Source: Bacteriovorax sp. MedPE-SWde
GTDB lineage: Bacteria; Bdellovibrionota; Bacteriovoracia; Bacteriovoracales; Bacteriovoracaceae
Direction of reading: 5' to 3'
Assembly: GCA_001874305.1 (NCBI GenBank)
Contig: MPCU01000005.1
Coordinates: forward strand, 186,001 to 250,000
Length of the DNA: 64,000 bases
In this document: piece after piece, positions 33,547-42,748 of the stretch
Layout: each line of letters begins with the position of its first letter
How positions within the stretch are numbered: the stretch's first letter is position 1
The notes under the pieces: model-generated
The model's input: the letters and a program-made list of their open reading frames with translations, nothing else
Database searches by the model: none
What the model was told of the DNA's origin: nothing
Made by a program: the position numbers and the translations under genes

Positions 33547-36500
33547 CTATTTGATGAATTTATCTTTAAGAGAAATTATATCTATTTTAATAAAGTAAAA
33601 TGTCGGTACTAATATTAGAACAACTGTTGTTCCAAACAATAAACCATAAGCAAGAGTTAAACACATTGGTGAAATGAATGGATCATAACCACCTATAGCG
33701 TATCCCGTAGGAAGTAAGCCAAGAACAGTTGTTATAGTTGTTAAGCAAACAGGTCTAAGCCTTGAAACAGCTCCTTCGATAACTTTATTAAACTCTGCTA
33801 CACCTTCTTTAAGAAGTCCTTGTATTGTGAATACCATTACGATTGAATCATTAACAATAATTCCGGCTAACCCAATAACAGACATCATTACAAACATTGA
33901 AATGTCTAGGCCGTGACCCCATGCTGAATACATTATTCCGATAACAGCAAATGGAATAGCTGACATAACAATTATAGGAAGTGTAAATGAATTCAAAATT
34001 AATGAAATAGTTAAGAATATTCCAAATACTGCCATGAGTGCTGCAATTGAAAGATCCCCAAAAATCTTTTCATTTTCTTTTGGTTCACCAGCAATTTCAA
34101 TATTAACTTTTCCGTCAGATTTAAATCTGTCCTCAAGAAGAGTCATTATCTTAGTAGGGTTAATTTTTTTCTTATTGAGTTGTCCGTAGACGCTTGTCGT
34201 TCGTTGACCTGCAATATGGTAGATTTCTGAAAGAGCATCTTTTTCTTCAAATGTGATAAATCGAGAAAACTTTATAAGATTACCAGTCGAGTTCATTACA
34301 CCTAAGTTCTTAAGGTAACTTATATCGGTAACACCCTTCTTATCAATTCTCAGTCTAAAGTCTATTGATTCATTATGTTCAACAATATTAGAGATGATGA
34401 CACCGTCAAAAGCTGTTTTGATTGTTAAGAGAATATCTTCAACTGTAACACCAAGCTCTGCAATTCGATCGTAGTTGATAAGAAGATTAACTTCAGGTTT
34501 TCCAACAAGTACATTATCCTCTATGTCATAGACACCTGATACTGTCGCTAGATAATTCTTAACCTCTTCAACTTTCTTCTTTCTTAAGTTATCAAACTTT
34601 GATGCTACTCTGACTTCAAACGGGTGACCAACAGGAGGACCTTGTTTTATAAGTTCAAAAACAAATGTCGAACCTTCATCAGCAAATGACTTATTAATTT
34701 TAACTCTAAGGTCTTCTAGTATAGCACTTGCAAGACGATCTCTTTTTTCAAACTCAGTTAAGTATACGAAGATCGCGGCAAGGTGAGTATCTGTTCCTCT
34801 ATCCGTATGAGGCTGTAGAGAATGAGTACCTAATCTTGAAGAAGTTCCAACAAGCTCTTCTTTTGGAAGTTGCTGAATAATTTTTTCAATTCTAATAATA
34901 TTTTTAAGAGCTTTCTTAGGTGAGATCCCTGCCGGTTGTGTTACCTGAATTGTGAAGGTTTCAACTGCATCTTGTGGGAAAGGTTCAACTTTCAACTTAT
35001 TTTTAGAAACCCAAACAGAAGAAGCTAACAGCATAATGAAAACTAGAATAACTCCATATCTAAACTTTTTAACAAGTCCAAGCATCTTACGATAAGCATT
35101 TTCTGACTTAATGATAAATTGTTTCTTCTCTACTTTTTTTGCTTTTCCGTGTGCTAAGTGAGCAGGAAGTAAAATATAAGTATCAATCAGAGATGCAACT
35201 AGGGCAATTGCAATAACAGCTGGCATTTGCCAGATAAATTTACCTGAAATACCACCCATTTGTATGAGAGGACTATAGGCGATTATGGTTGTCATTGAAG
35301 CACCTAGAATCGGTAGCCATACTTTTCTAACGGCATTAAAACTTGCTTCTTCACCATTATGGCCATCTTCTTTTTCGGAGTTTATCTGTTCAGCAATGAC
35401 TATGGCATCATCTACAAGCATACCAATTACAAGAACAAAACCACCAAGAGCGATTGAGTTAAACGTAATTCCCATTTGATCGATGATAATAATGGCACCA
35501 AGAAATGATAATGGAATAGAGAAAGCAGTCCAAAAAGCCGTCTTTAAATCTAGTATAAATAGAAGAACTGCAAAAACAAGAATCATCCCCATTAAAGCAT
35601 TTGAAGCCAGTAGGCTAATTCTTGATTTAGTGAACTCTGATTTGTCATTGAAGTAAATTAGTTTTACACCCTCTGGTAATTCGATCTCAGAGATTCTCTG
35701 TCTAACCTTTTCAATAGTATCTACCATGTCGGCATTAGTTTTCTTTTTAAGTGAAAGAGACATTCCTGGCTCACCGTTATTTCTAACATGGAGCTTTAGG
35801 TTTTGTTCACTTCTTTCAATCTTAGCAATGTCTTTTAAACGAACACCTTTACCGTCAAAGTTTCTACGGATATTGGTATTCATTAAATCTTTCACATCGT
35901 GGAATTTTGAATAGGCTACGATTTGTCTTTCACCGATATGTGATTCAAGAGATCCTCCAGAGCCTTCAACGTTTCTCTTCCTTAATGCGTTTGAAACCTG
36001 TCTTAAGTCTAGATAGAGATCATTAGCTTTTTTAGCATCTACGAGAATATGATACTCTTCGTCAGGAAACCCAACTCTATCGATTGTCGAAACACCTTCT
36101 ACCTTTTTGATTTCGCCTTCAAGATAAGGAACAAACTTTCTTAATGTATCTTTTGGACCAGTAAGGGAAATTTCTAAAATACCCATATCATCTGTAGTGA
36201 TGGATTTATATGAAGGTGTTTCTGAATCAGTTGGAAGATTATTAATTGAAGCCAGAGCGTTTCCTACTTCATCATAGACCTTGTCGAATTGTTTCTCCGT
36301 AAGATCATCCTCAGCTTCTATCGTGATTGTCGAGAGACCTTCTTGAGAGGTAGATAAGATATCCTTCACACTTGAGACATCTTCTAACTCTTCTTCAATG
36401 ACTTTCGTAACATTGATTTCTACATCTCTAGCAGATGCCCCGTGATATAAAGTTGTTATAACAACCTTATTAATGGCAACTGATGGATAACTTTCTTTTT

Positions 36501-36600
36501 TAATTGTTGATATTGTCTTTATTCCTAAGAGAATAACTGCGGCTATCAAAATATTGACAAGCATCGGTCTTTTTAAGAAAAAACGGGTTAAGTGTTCCAG
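33547..36600 (-). CDS. RND-family efflux permease
   Basis: About 1017 residues, a full-length AcrB/MMPL-like RND pump (HAE1 type) that exchanges protons for an exported compound. A CTG at 36600 is taken as start. The frame from it reads LEHLTRFFLKRPM, the family's normal N-terminus ('FxxRP'). GAGGAG lies 6 bases upstream at 36607-36612, while the first ATG (36564) would truncate the opening helix. Core features are FILDLKTAFWTAFSIPLSFL, the proton-relay segment GMLVDDAIVIAEQ and the C-terminal repeat GLAGIIVNDSIVMVFTI. No membrane-fusion protein or outer-membrane channel gene is adjacent. Its substrate is unknown. Confidence 0.88.
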   Translation of the reverse strand: MEHLTRFFLKRPMLVNILIAAVILLGIKTISTIKKESYPSVAINKVVITTLYHGASARDVEINVTKVIEEELEDVSSVKDILSTSQEGLSTITIEAEDDLTEKQFDKVYDEVGNALASINNLPTDSETPSYKSITTDDMGILEISLTGPKDTLRKFVPYLEGEIKKVEGVSTIDRVGFPDEEYHILVDAKKANDLYLDLRQVSNALRKRNVEGSGGSLESHIGERQIVAYSKFHDVKDLMNTNIRRNFDGKGVRLKDIAKIERSEQNLKLHVRNNGEPGMSLSLKKKTNADMVDTIEKVRQRISEIELPEGVKLIYFNDKSEFTKSRISLLASNALMGMILVFAVLLFILDLKTAFWTAFSIPLSFLGAIIIIDQMGITFNSIALGGFVLVIGMLVDDAIVIAEQINSEKEDGHNGEEASFNAVRKVWLPILGASMTTIIAYSPLIQMGGISGKFIWQMPAVIAIALVASLIDTYILLPAHLAHGKAKKVEKKQFIIKSENAYRKMLGLVKKFRYGVILVFIMLLASSVWVSKNKLKVEPFPQDAVETFTIQVTQPAGISPKKALKNIIRIEKIIQQLPKEELVGTSSRLGTHSLQPHTDRGTDTHLAAIFVYLTEFEKRDRLASAILEDLRVKINKSFADEGSTFVFELIKQGPPVGHPFEVRVASKFDNLRKKKVEEVKNYLATVSGVYDIEDNVLVGKPEVNLLINYDRIAELGVTVEDILLTIKTAFDGVIISNIVEHNESIDFRLRIDKKGVTDISYLKNLGVMNSTGNLIKFSRFITFEEKDALSEIYHIAGQRTTSVYGQLNKKKINPTKIMTLLEDRFKSDGKVNIEIAGEPKENEKIFGDLSIAALMAVFGIFLTISLILNSFTLPIIVMSAIPFAVIGIMYSAWGHGLDISMFVMMSVIGLAGIIVNDSIVMVFTIQGLLKEGVAEFNKVIEGAVSRLRPVCLTTITTVLGLLPTGYAIGGYDPFISPMCLTLAYGLLFGTTVVLILVPTFYFIKIDIISLKDKFIK

Positions 36601-36679
36601 AGTAGACTCCTCGTATCGTTAATATTTTTTGTTAATACTAACATCTATATACGGGGAGATAAAAGAAAAGTTCTTTAGA

Positions 36680-37018
36680 TTATAATACAAAAACCTCTTC
36701 TAAGATTTTCGCAGGGATTGCGTTAGAACAATCATTCTTCTTGCTTACTTTGGCTTGTTTGTAGTCTTCTTCTGCGCAAACACCATAAGATTTACCTTCT
36801 TCAAACTTACAATAAGATCCAACATAGACTCTGTGACACTTTACTTCACATGTCTTAGTTCCTTTGTCAGATATATCTTCTGTTTCAACGAGAAAACATG
36901 CTGTAGATTCATCGGTTAAGTTTTGGCATTGAGCATGAGTAACGCAATAGCTTTCCTGTGCGAAAGCAGCTGGAGTAATACTGATAATAACAGTCAAGAA
37001 TATGGTCTTTAAATACAT
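36680..37018 (-). CDS. Small Cys-rich exported protein
   Basis: 112 residues with a clear signal peptide ending at AAFA before QES; AGAGGG precedes the ATG. The mature protein of about 91 residues has eight cysteines (YC, QC, AC, TC, KC, YC, VC, DC contexts), an even number consistent with four disulfides in an oxidising compartment. I do not recognise the family. It could be a secreted or periplasmic effector or inhibitor, but nothing in sequence proves this. It lies 79 bases upstream of the RND gene on the same strand. Confidence 0.65.
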   Translation of the reverse strand: MYLKTIFLTVIISITPAAFAQESYCVTHAQCQNLTDESTACFLVETEDISDKGTKTCEVKCHRVYVGSYCKFEEGKSYGVCAEEDYKQAKVSKKNDCSNAIPAKILEEVFVL

Positions 37019-37182
37019 AATTCCCTCTTTGCTAGATTAATACATACTACTCTTCTCGGAGAAAAATAAATAAAATTAAGAGAGCTCTTCTGACTACAGG
37101 AGTAGGTTATTGAAAGAATCTCCCTATATCCTAAATAACTATAATTTCATAAAATTAGGAAGTTAATGAATAAGGAATAGAA

Positions 37183-38711
37183 TTGTTTAAGGATAGATCA
37201 CTCTCATTTAAAACATTGTTGATTACATGGACTATCACGAGTGCATTTACAATTCTGTTTACGACGATACAGATTATTTATGAGTATCGTGGCGAGCGAG
37301 ATGACCTCTATGAAACATACAATATTATTAATGATCTCTATGTAGCGCCTTTATCTGAAAGTTTGTGGATTATGAATAAAAGTATAATCACGACTCAGGC
37401 CAATAGTTTAATTAGTTTTCCCTACGTCTCATACGTTAAAATTATAGATGAGGACGTTGTCTATTTTGAGAAAGGAACAAAGGATACAAAGACCTCTAAA
37501 AGATTTGATCTTGCTTATAAGAATGAAAAAATAGGAGAGCTTGAAGTTGGACTAAATGTTTCATTGCTCGAGGGTAAGTTCTTAAAAAGGGTAATGGTTA
37601 CAGTTCTTATTCAGGGACTTAAGGCGATCTTTGTTTGTATTCTTCTCTTCTTTGCCTACGAGCTATTAATAACGAGAAGTTTGAGAAGAGTGAGTCAGTT
37701 TCTTATCACACATCCAGATGCTACGAGTAAGGGAGAGAATATACCTTTTGATGCAGACAGAAATGACGAGCTTGGAATTCTCGTTAAGAACATGAATGGA
37801 TTTATAAATTACATTTTTGGATTAAATCAAAGCCTTAAGACATTGAATGACGATCTTGAAAAAAAGGTAGATGAAAGAACCCATCAGTTAAAAGATAAGA
37901 ATTTGAAGCTTGTCGAAGTTATTGAGGATTTAGAAAAGGCACATGAGCAACTTGCTACGAGTGAGAGACTTGCTTCTCTTGGTAAAATGACTTCGGGAAT
38001 TGCCCATGAAATAAAGAACCCTGTTTATATTGTTGTAAATTCAATGTCATTAATTAGAGAGTTACTTGATGAGTTAGTCGATGAGATTCCTGAAGAAGTA
38101 AAAAAGGATGTAGATACAGAGCTAGTGGCCGAAATTAAAGACCTTTGTAATAGATCTGAAAAGTCTTGCGACAGAGTAGGAAATATTATTAACAGTATGC
38201 TTTCCCTAAGTAGAGGGTCTGACGATAGTAGAGAGAATACAGATGTTGGTGAGCTGGTTAAAAGTGCCGTTGAGTTTGCCTATGAAGCCTTTAAGTCAAA
38301 AAATCAGTTTGCGTGTAGCTTAAGATTCAATGCGGATTTAAAAATGGATCGCATTCCTATTTATAAAACCGAACTAAGTCGGGCCGTAATAAATATTGTT
38401 GATAACGCTCTCTATTCTATGAAAAGAAATAGTCTAAATGTTGGTGATGAGTATAAGGCGACATTAATTGTCGATATCCACAAAGAGGACGAAGAGGTTG
38501 TTATAGAGATTAATGATAATGGGGAAGGTATACCTGAGGAAGTAAAGAAGAGTATATTTAATCCATTCTTTACTACGAAACCTGCTGGAGATGGAACAGG
38601 TCTTGGTATGTCGATGACTTATGATATAATAAAAAAGCATGGTGGTAATATTGAGTTAGAATCTGAGCTTGGAAGTGGAGCAAAGTTCAAAATCAATATA
38701 CCTATAAGTTA
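37183..38711 (+). CDS. Membrane sensor histidine kinase
   Basis: 509 residues (stop at 38710-38712 region) with a TTG start preceded by AAGGA at 6 bases. TM1 (about 11-33), an extracytoplasmic sensor domain of about 105 residues and TM2 (about 138-162) are followed by a linker and a coiled coil (about 215-262). The HisKA box LGKMTSGIAHEIKNP has phospho-accepting His275. The ATPase domain has the N box ELSRAVINIVDNALYSM, G1 DNGEGIPEEV, and G2 GDGTGLGMSM. It should phosphorylate the receiver protein encoded immediately downstream. The signal is unknown. Confidence 0.92.
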
Positions 38712-38725
38712 AATTGGGATTAAAT

Positions 38726-39121
38726 TTGAATACAGATATAGTTTTTATAGATGATGAAGATGATATTCTAAATCTTGTAAGATTAAGATTTAGAAAATTA
38801 GCAAAAGCTGATGGTGTAAATTTACATTTGTTTAGTACCTCAGCTGACTTTGAAGAGTATATTAAGGATACTAAATCGGACGTAGTATCGATTATCTCAG
38901 ATATCAATATGCCAAATAATAACGTTCTAGTTTCTCTCGATAGTGAGAAGAGTCGCTTTAAGTTTGCTTTGGCCTATTTATGCTCGGCATATGACCAAGA
39001 TGAATATGTAGATATGATAGAAAATCATGACATCAAATTCTTCTTTAAAAAGCCGTTAAATATTGATTTTATTAAAGATAGAATACTAAGTGACCTTACA
39101 GAGAGGGGCGTGCACCTGTAA
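38726..39121 (+). CDS. Single-domain response regulator (receiver only)
   Basis: 131 residues from a TTG at 38726, which has GGGA 6 bases upstream; a TTG at 38714 would add four residues without a ribosome-binding site. The receiver shows the acidic pocket FIDDEDD, phosphoacceptor Asp in IISDINMPN, and the conserved Lys in FFFKKPL. The switch Ser/Thr position appears as YLCSAYD. No DNA-binding or enzymatic output domain follows, so it probably acts by protein contact, like CheY. It directly follows the kinase gene. Confidence 0.85.
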   Translation: MNTDIVFIDDEDDILNLVRLRFRKLAKADGVNLHLFSTSADFEEYIKDTKSDVVSIISDINMPNNNVLVSLDSEKSRFKFALAYLCSAYDQDEYVDMIENHDIKFFFKKPLNIDFIKDRILSDLTERGVHL

Positions 39122-39129
39122 AATATTGT

Positions 39130-39157
39130 TTGACAAGGCACGCTAAAAACTTATATA
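39130..39157 (+). promoter_or_regulatory. Promoter of tRNA-Arg
   Basis: TTGACA (39130-39135), 16-base spacer, TATATA (39152-39157), 12 bases before the tRNA gene. Confidence 0.75.
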
Positions 39158-39169
39158 TATCAAATCTAT

Positions 39170-39246
39170 GCATTCGTAGCTCAGCTGGATAGAGCGTCGG
39201 ATTACGGACCCGAAGGTCGCAGGTTCGACTCCTGCCGAGTGCGCCA
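39170..39246 (+). tRNA. tRNA-Arg (anticodon ACG)
   Basis: 77 bases including the encoded CCA. Acceptor GCATTCG pairs with CGAGTGC (one T-G). The D-arm GCTCAGCTGGATAGAGC and T-arm GCAGGTTCGACTCCTGC are regular. The anticodon loop TTACGGA presents ACG, whose A34 must be deaminated to inosine to read CGU/CGC/CGA; tadA lies 1.6 kb downstream. The closing pair of the anticodon stem is A31-C39, a mismatch where T39 would be expected. Confidence 0.94.
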
Positions 39247-39255
39247 TTTTAAAAA

Positions 39256-39285
39256 AAGCCCTTATTTAACGATAAGGGCTTTTTT
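39256..39285 (+). terminator. Rho-independent terminator after tRNA-Arg
   Basis: AAGCCCTTAT (39256-39265) and ATAAGGGCTT (39272-39281) form a perfect 10-base stem with a 6-base loop, followed by T. Confidence 0.92.
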
Positions 39286-39308
39286 GTATAAACTACACTT
39301 GGTAAGTT

Positions 39309-40067
39309 ATGACTGGATATGAAACTAGATTTGCAGGAGTGGGATCGCTACTTGGTAATGAATCTCTTGAAAGACTAAAGAATGCACATTTCTTAGTTAT
39401 TGGTCTTGGAGGTGTAGGAACCTGGGCCGTTGAGTCTCTAGTTCGTTCAGGCCTGGGCAAGCTTACTCTAGTTGACCTAGATGATATCTGTGTTTCCAAT
39501 ACCAATCGTCAACTTCATGCTCATGAAGGAAATTATGGAAAAATGAAGGCGGAAGCTCTTGCTGAGAGAGTAAAGTTAATTAATCCAGAGTGTGAAGTCG
39601 AAATTATATTGAGCTATTTCAATAAGAAAAATGCTGACGAAATCCTTTCAAAGAAATACTCAATGGTTGTTGATGGAATAGACTCAATCGATGAAAAAAC
39701 AATTCTACTAAATTTGTGCTACCGAAAAGGCTTGAAGGTCGTAACTGCTGGAGCTGCTGGTGGAAAGACTGATCCAACTAAGATTACTGTCGCAGAAATT
39801 ACAAAGACAAAACAAGACAAGCTGATAAAAGCAATTAAGAAGAAATTAAGAAGAGAGTTTAACTATCCTCTGGGAAACGGGAAGGCTAAGGTTAAATGCG
39901 TTTACAGTTTCGAGCCTTCTAAGAAGATAAAAACCTGTGATGTAACTAATAGTACTAAACTAGATTGTTCAGGTGGTCTTGGTACCTCAACTTATATGAC
40001 TGGTACATTTGGATTTCTGCTGTCATATATTGCTATTGATGAATTTCTTAAAACCAAGACCTCGTAA
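39309..40067 (+). CDS. tcdA: tRNA threonylcarbamoyladenosine dehydratase
   Basis: 252 residues of the E1-like ThiF/MoeB superfamily. It resembles TcdA (CsdL), which cyclises t6A37 of ANN-reading tRNAs in an ATP-dependent step. It starts with YETRFAGVGSLLG, then the nucleotide loop VIGLGGVGTWAVESLVRSG and the acidic DLDDICVSNTNRQ with its conserved Arg. AGAAGGKTDPTKITVAEI is typical of TcdA rather than MoeB. No Cys-rich zinc module is seen, consistent with TcdA. It lies beside a tRNA gene and near tadA, another tRNA-modifying enzyme. Confidence 0.9.
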   Translation: MTGYETRFAGVGSLLGNESLERLKNAHFLVIGLGGVGTWAVESLVRSGLGKLTLVDLDDICVSNTNRQLHAHEGNYGKMKAEALAERVKLINPECEVEIILSYFNKKNADEILSKKYSMVVDGIDSIDEKTILLNLCYRKGLKVVTAGAAGGKTDPTKITVAEITKTKQDKLIKAIKKKLRREFNYPLGNGKAKVKCVYSFEPSKKIKTCDVTNSTKLDCSGGLGTSTYMTGTFGFLLSYIAIDEFLKTKTS

Positions 40068-40125
40068 ATATCAGAGAAAATACTTCCCTTTACCTTTCTG
40101 GCCACAGACGGTGTAAAATTGTCAT

Positions 40126-40866
40126 ATGTTCATGACATCAATTTCAAATTTAAAGTTCAAGGACGAGTTCGATAAGATACTCGCATTATTCATCTTACAC
40201 GGTGGTCTCTTCTTATGTGCCAAAGTTTATGAGTTCATTCGCTATGAGTTTAGCTTACTCTCATTTGTAGGTTTCATAATTTGGTTCATATATTATAGAT
40301 TTTTCTATCGCATGGTTAGATTTCTTTACTACTCTTTTTGGACGATGGCCGGAGTTACAATTTTTGCGATAATAACAGATATGTATTCTTCACTTCAAAA
40401 GTATGAAGATATATCGCTGTTTTATTTTTATTTCTTATCTATGGCCGCAATCTTTGCAGTTATATACTTTCTCTATTCTCCTATTTTCTACCCCAATGTA
40501 AGTTGGTGGGAATATGACTTCAGATACAGAAATGACATTGTAACAAAAGTAAAAGTTAAAGATGAAGACGAAGGTGAAGGTCGTCTTGTAGATCTGCGAA
40601 GAGGGAATGGAGGACTTTCATTCTTTGGAAAATTGGAAGTTGGGGACAAGGTAATTCTAAGACCTGAATATAATGAATTAGATAAAGCTTTTAAAGTTGA
40701 AATCATGTCGAAGAGACAGCATTCAATTGGTAGGCCTTATACATATGGATTAAAATTTCATTTTGACTCTATCGAAGAGAAGAAAGATTTTGTCAAATTC
40801 CAAAAGTTTTGGCAGTTTGAACGAAAGCATAAAAAGCTTAGTAAGTTTAAAAACGGAAACACATGA
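40126..40866 (+). CDS. Membrane protein with PilZ-like C-terminal domain
   Basis: 246 residues. About four hydrophobic helices fill residues 15-125. The C-terminal half (about 130-235) looks like a degenerate PilZ barrel: an Arg pair in FRYRND, DLRRGNGGLSFFG in place of the D/NxSxxG motif, LEVGDKVIL, and the closing strand RPYTYGLKFHFDS. PilZ domains bind cyclic di-GMP; the altered motif makes binding uncertain. TAAAAT lies exactly 6 bases before the ATG and there is no Shine-Dalgarno, so the mRNA may be leaderless. The stop overlaps tadA (ATGA), suggesting coupling. Confidence 0.55.
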   Translation: MFMTSISNLKFKDEFDKILALFILHGGLFLCAKVYEFIRYEFSLLSFVGFIIWFIYYRFFYRMVRFLYYSFWTMAGVTIFAIITDMYSSLQKYEDISLFYFYFLSMAAIFAVIYFLYSPIFYPNVSWWEYDFRYRNDIVTKVKVKDEDEGEGRLVDLRRGNGGLSFFGKLEVGDKVILRPEYNELDKAFKVEIMSKRQHSIGRPYTYGLKFHFDSIEEKKDFVKFQKFWQFERKHKKLSKFKNGNT

Positions 40867-41348
40867 GTCTAAAAAATCACAATTGGTATATGAACCTTGC
40901 TTTAGAAGAAGCAGAAAAAGCATTTAAAAAAGGCGAAGTACCTGTTGGATGTATCGTTGTTGATTCAAACGACAATATTGTTTCAAGATCACATAATCTG
41001 AAAGAATCGATTAATGATACAACTGCACACGCCGAGATGTTAGCGATACGTGAAGCAAGCCAAAGTTTGGAAGACTGGAGATTATTAGATCATACGGTCT
41101 ATGTGACTCTTGAGCCATGTCCTATGTGTATGTATGCACTTTTGCAGGCGAGAGTCAGTAAAGTTATCTTTGGTGCATATGACTCTAAAGCAGGCTCTAT
41201 TTCGCTAGGATATAATTACCATTTAGATCAAAGATTTAATCATACATTCGATGTAATTGGTGGAGTTGAGCATTTTAAGTGCTCGAAAACCCTATCAAAC
41301 TTCTTTAGGCAAAGAAGAAAAGGCTACAAAGTATCCGGTCAGCCTTAA
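40863..41348 (+). CDS. tadA: tRNA-specific adenosine deaminase
   Basis: 161 residues. It deaminates A34 of tRNA-Arg(ACG) to inosine. The zinc-dependent deaminase core is complete: HAEMLAI supplies His and catalytic Glu, and PCPMCMYALLQAR supplies the two Cys. Length and the VPVGCIVVDSNDNIVSRSHN opening are those of TadA rather than of cytosine or guanine deaminases. The substrate tRNA gene is at 39170-39246. It overlaps the preceding gene by 4 bases. Confidence 0.94.
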   Translation: MSLKNHNWYMNLALEEAEKAFKKGEVPVGCIVVDSNDNIVSRSHNLKESINDTTAHAEMLAIREASQSLEDWRLLDHTVYVTLEPCPMCMYALLQARVSKVIFGAYDSKAGSISLGYNYHLDQRFNHTFDVIGGVEHFKCSKTLSNFFRQRRKGYKVSGQP

Positions 41349-41413
41349 ATATTCTGACACTTCTTTACAACATTAATAAATTTTAGTCCCATATATAGTT
41401 ATAAGGGAAATTT

Positions 41414-42703
41414 ATGAAACTAATACTATTAGTGACCGCCGTTCTGTTAAATCAGATAACGATGGCGAGTGAAAATTATATGTATTTCTTAGTTAGTTCA
41501 ATGAACATGACTAAAGAAAACTCTGAATCACCATTACTAGGTTCTGCTATCGCGAATCATATATATGTGAATATGCAAGGAAACGAGTTTGAAATTCAAA
41601 CTCAAAACGATGATTACTTTACTGCTCATGCAATCCTAGAGCCGGATAGATTTACATTTATTAAAGAGGGCATGAAGTTTTCAACGGAGCTAGAAGACAC
41701 CAACCCTCTATATTCAATTGATATGCTTAAGGCTGAAAATGCTGAGATCGAATTATCGAGTTCTGTTATAGACATCAAGGGTGATGAGTTCAATGTCTAT
41801 CTTGGGCCAGTAGACTTTGCTGTTAACAATATTAATATGAAATGCCAGGTCGAGAAGTTTACGACATCGATAGATGAAGCCTGCATTAAAGACACTCTTA
41901 TCAAACCATTTAATGATGAAGAGATTGGTTCAATTACCCTCTCAGATCTATCAAAGGCTAAAGAATATAAACTGGATATTCAGACAAACCTTTTATCAAT
42001 TAAAGATGATGAACTTTTTATTGAAGTTAATACTATTAATGGCGAATACCTAAAGAACTTCTTCGGTATTAGTAGAGGTCAGCTTAGTTGTTATAAAGAC
42101 CCTAATTTAAATAGTATTGATGTTGAAAACTTAGTTTATGGTTGTTTAAAAAGATCAAAAATAATTGGGGAAAAATTAAAGTACAAGATCCCAAGTTTGA
42201 ACGCACATATAAATACAGCATCACTTAGTTTTGATGACAATAGTATGAAGTTAAATGCAGACTATGCAAGTTTTAAAACAGGTGAATTAGTGACTTATGT
42301 TTCTGGAATGGCACTGACTTGCGATAAAGATCCAGTTGTATCAGATATTAATAATCCTAATGCAATTTTAAATGGCTGTATGAGAAATACATCTTTTCGA
42401 CTGGATAAGATGGATAATGGCAGTCAGCTTGACAAGAAAATGTCTGACATTAAAGACTTTAAGCTAAAAGTCACTAATGGAAACTTTAAGCTTACTGGGA
42501 AGGTTAAACTCTTGATGCATATCTCACTAGATATTAAGGGTCGAGTAACTCACGATAAGAAAACTAAGCGAATAATTATTGATGTGGACAAGGCGAAGGT
42601 AGGAAAGATCTCGGCCAGAAAGTTTGCGCTCAGTATCGTAAAGAAATTTATTAATGTAGATAATGTGAAAGTAGTTGAAAACTCGATAATTATTCAGCTT
42701 TAA
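41414..42703 (+). CDS. Exported protein with repeated Cys-pair modules, unknown function
   Basis: 429 residues with a signal peptide (MKLILLVTAVLLNQITMAS) and AAGGG before the ATG. The mature protein is mostly beta-predicted. It carries three similar units with a Cys pair each: MKCQVEKF...EACIKD, LSCYKDPN...YGCLKR and LTCDKDPV...NGCMRN, spaced about 100 residues apart. The pairs probably form disulfides. The C-terminal 90 residues, ending in VENSIIIQL, vaguely recall lipid-binding DUF2993/LmeA-type ends, but this is only an impression. No family assignment is made. Confidence 0.65.
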   Translation: MKLILLVTAVLLNQITMASENYMYFLVSSMNMTKENSESPLLGSAIANHIYVNMQGNEFEIQTQNDDYFTAHAILEPDRFTFIKEGMKFSTELEDTNPLYSIDMLKAENAEIELSSSVIDIKGDEFNVYLGPVDFAVNNINMKCQVEKFTTSIDEACIKDTLIKPFNDEEIGSITLSDLSKAKEYKLDIQTNLLSIKDDELFIEVNTINGEYLKNFFGISRGQLSCYKDPNLNSIDVENLVYGCLKRSKIIGEKLKYKIPSLNAHINTASLSFDDNSMKLNADYASFKTGELVTYVSGMALTCDKDPVVSDINNPNAILNGCMRNTSFRLDKMDNGSQLDKKMSDIKDFKLKVTNGNFKLTGKVKLLMHISLDIKGRVTHDKKTKRIIIDVDKAKVGKISARKFALSIVKKFINVDNVKVVENSIIIQL

Positions 42704-42712
42704 GCTAATAGA

Positions 42713-42742
42713 TTGACACATACCAACCCATTTGTTTATTAT
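42713..42742 (+). promoter_or_regulatory. Promoter of the SRP RNA gene
   Basis: TTGACA (42713-42718), 18-base spacer, TATTAT (42737-42742), 6 bases before the RNA's first paired base. Confidence 0.8.
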
Positions 42743-42748
42743 GCTCGT

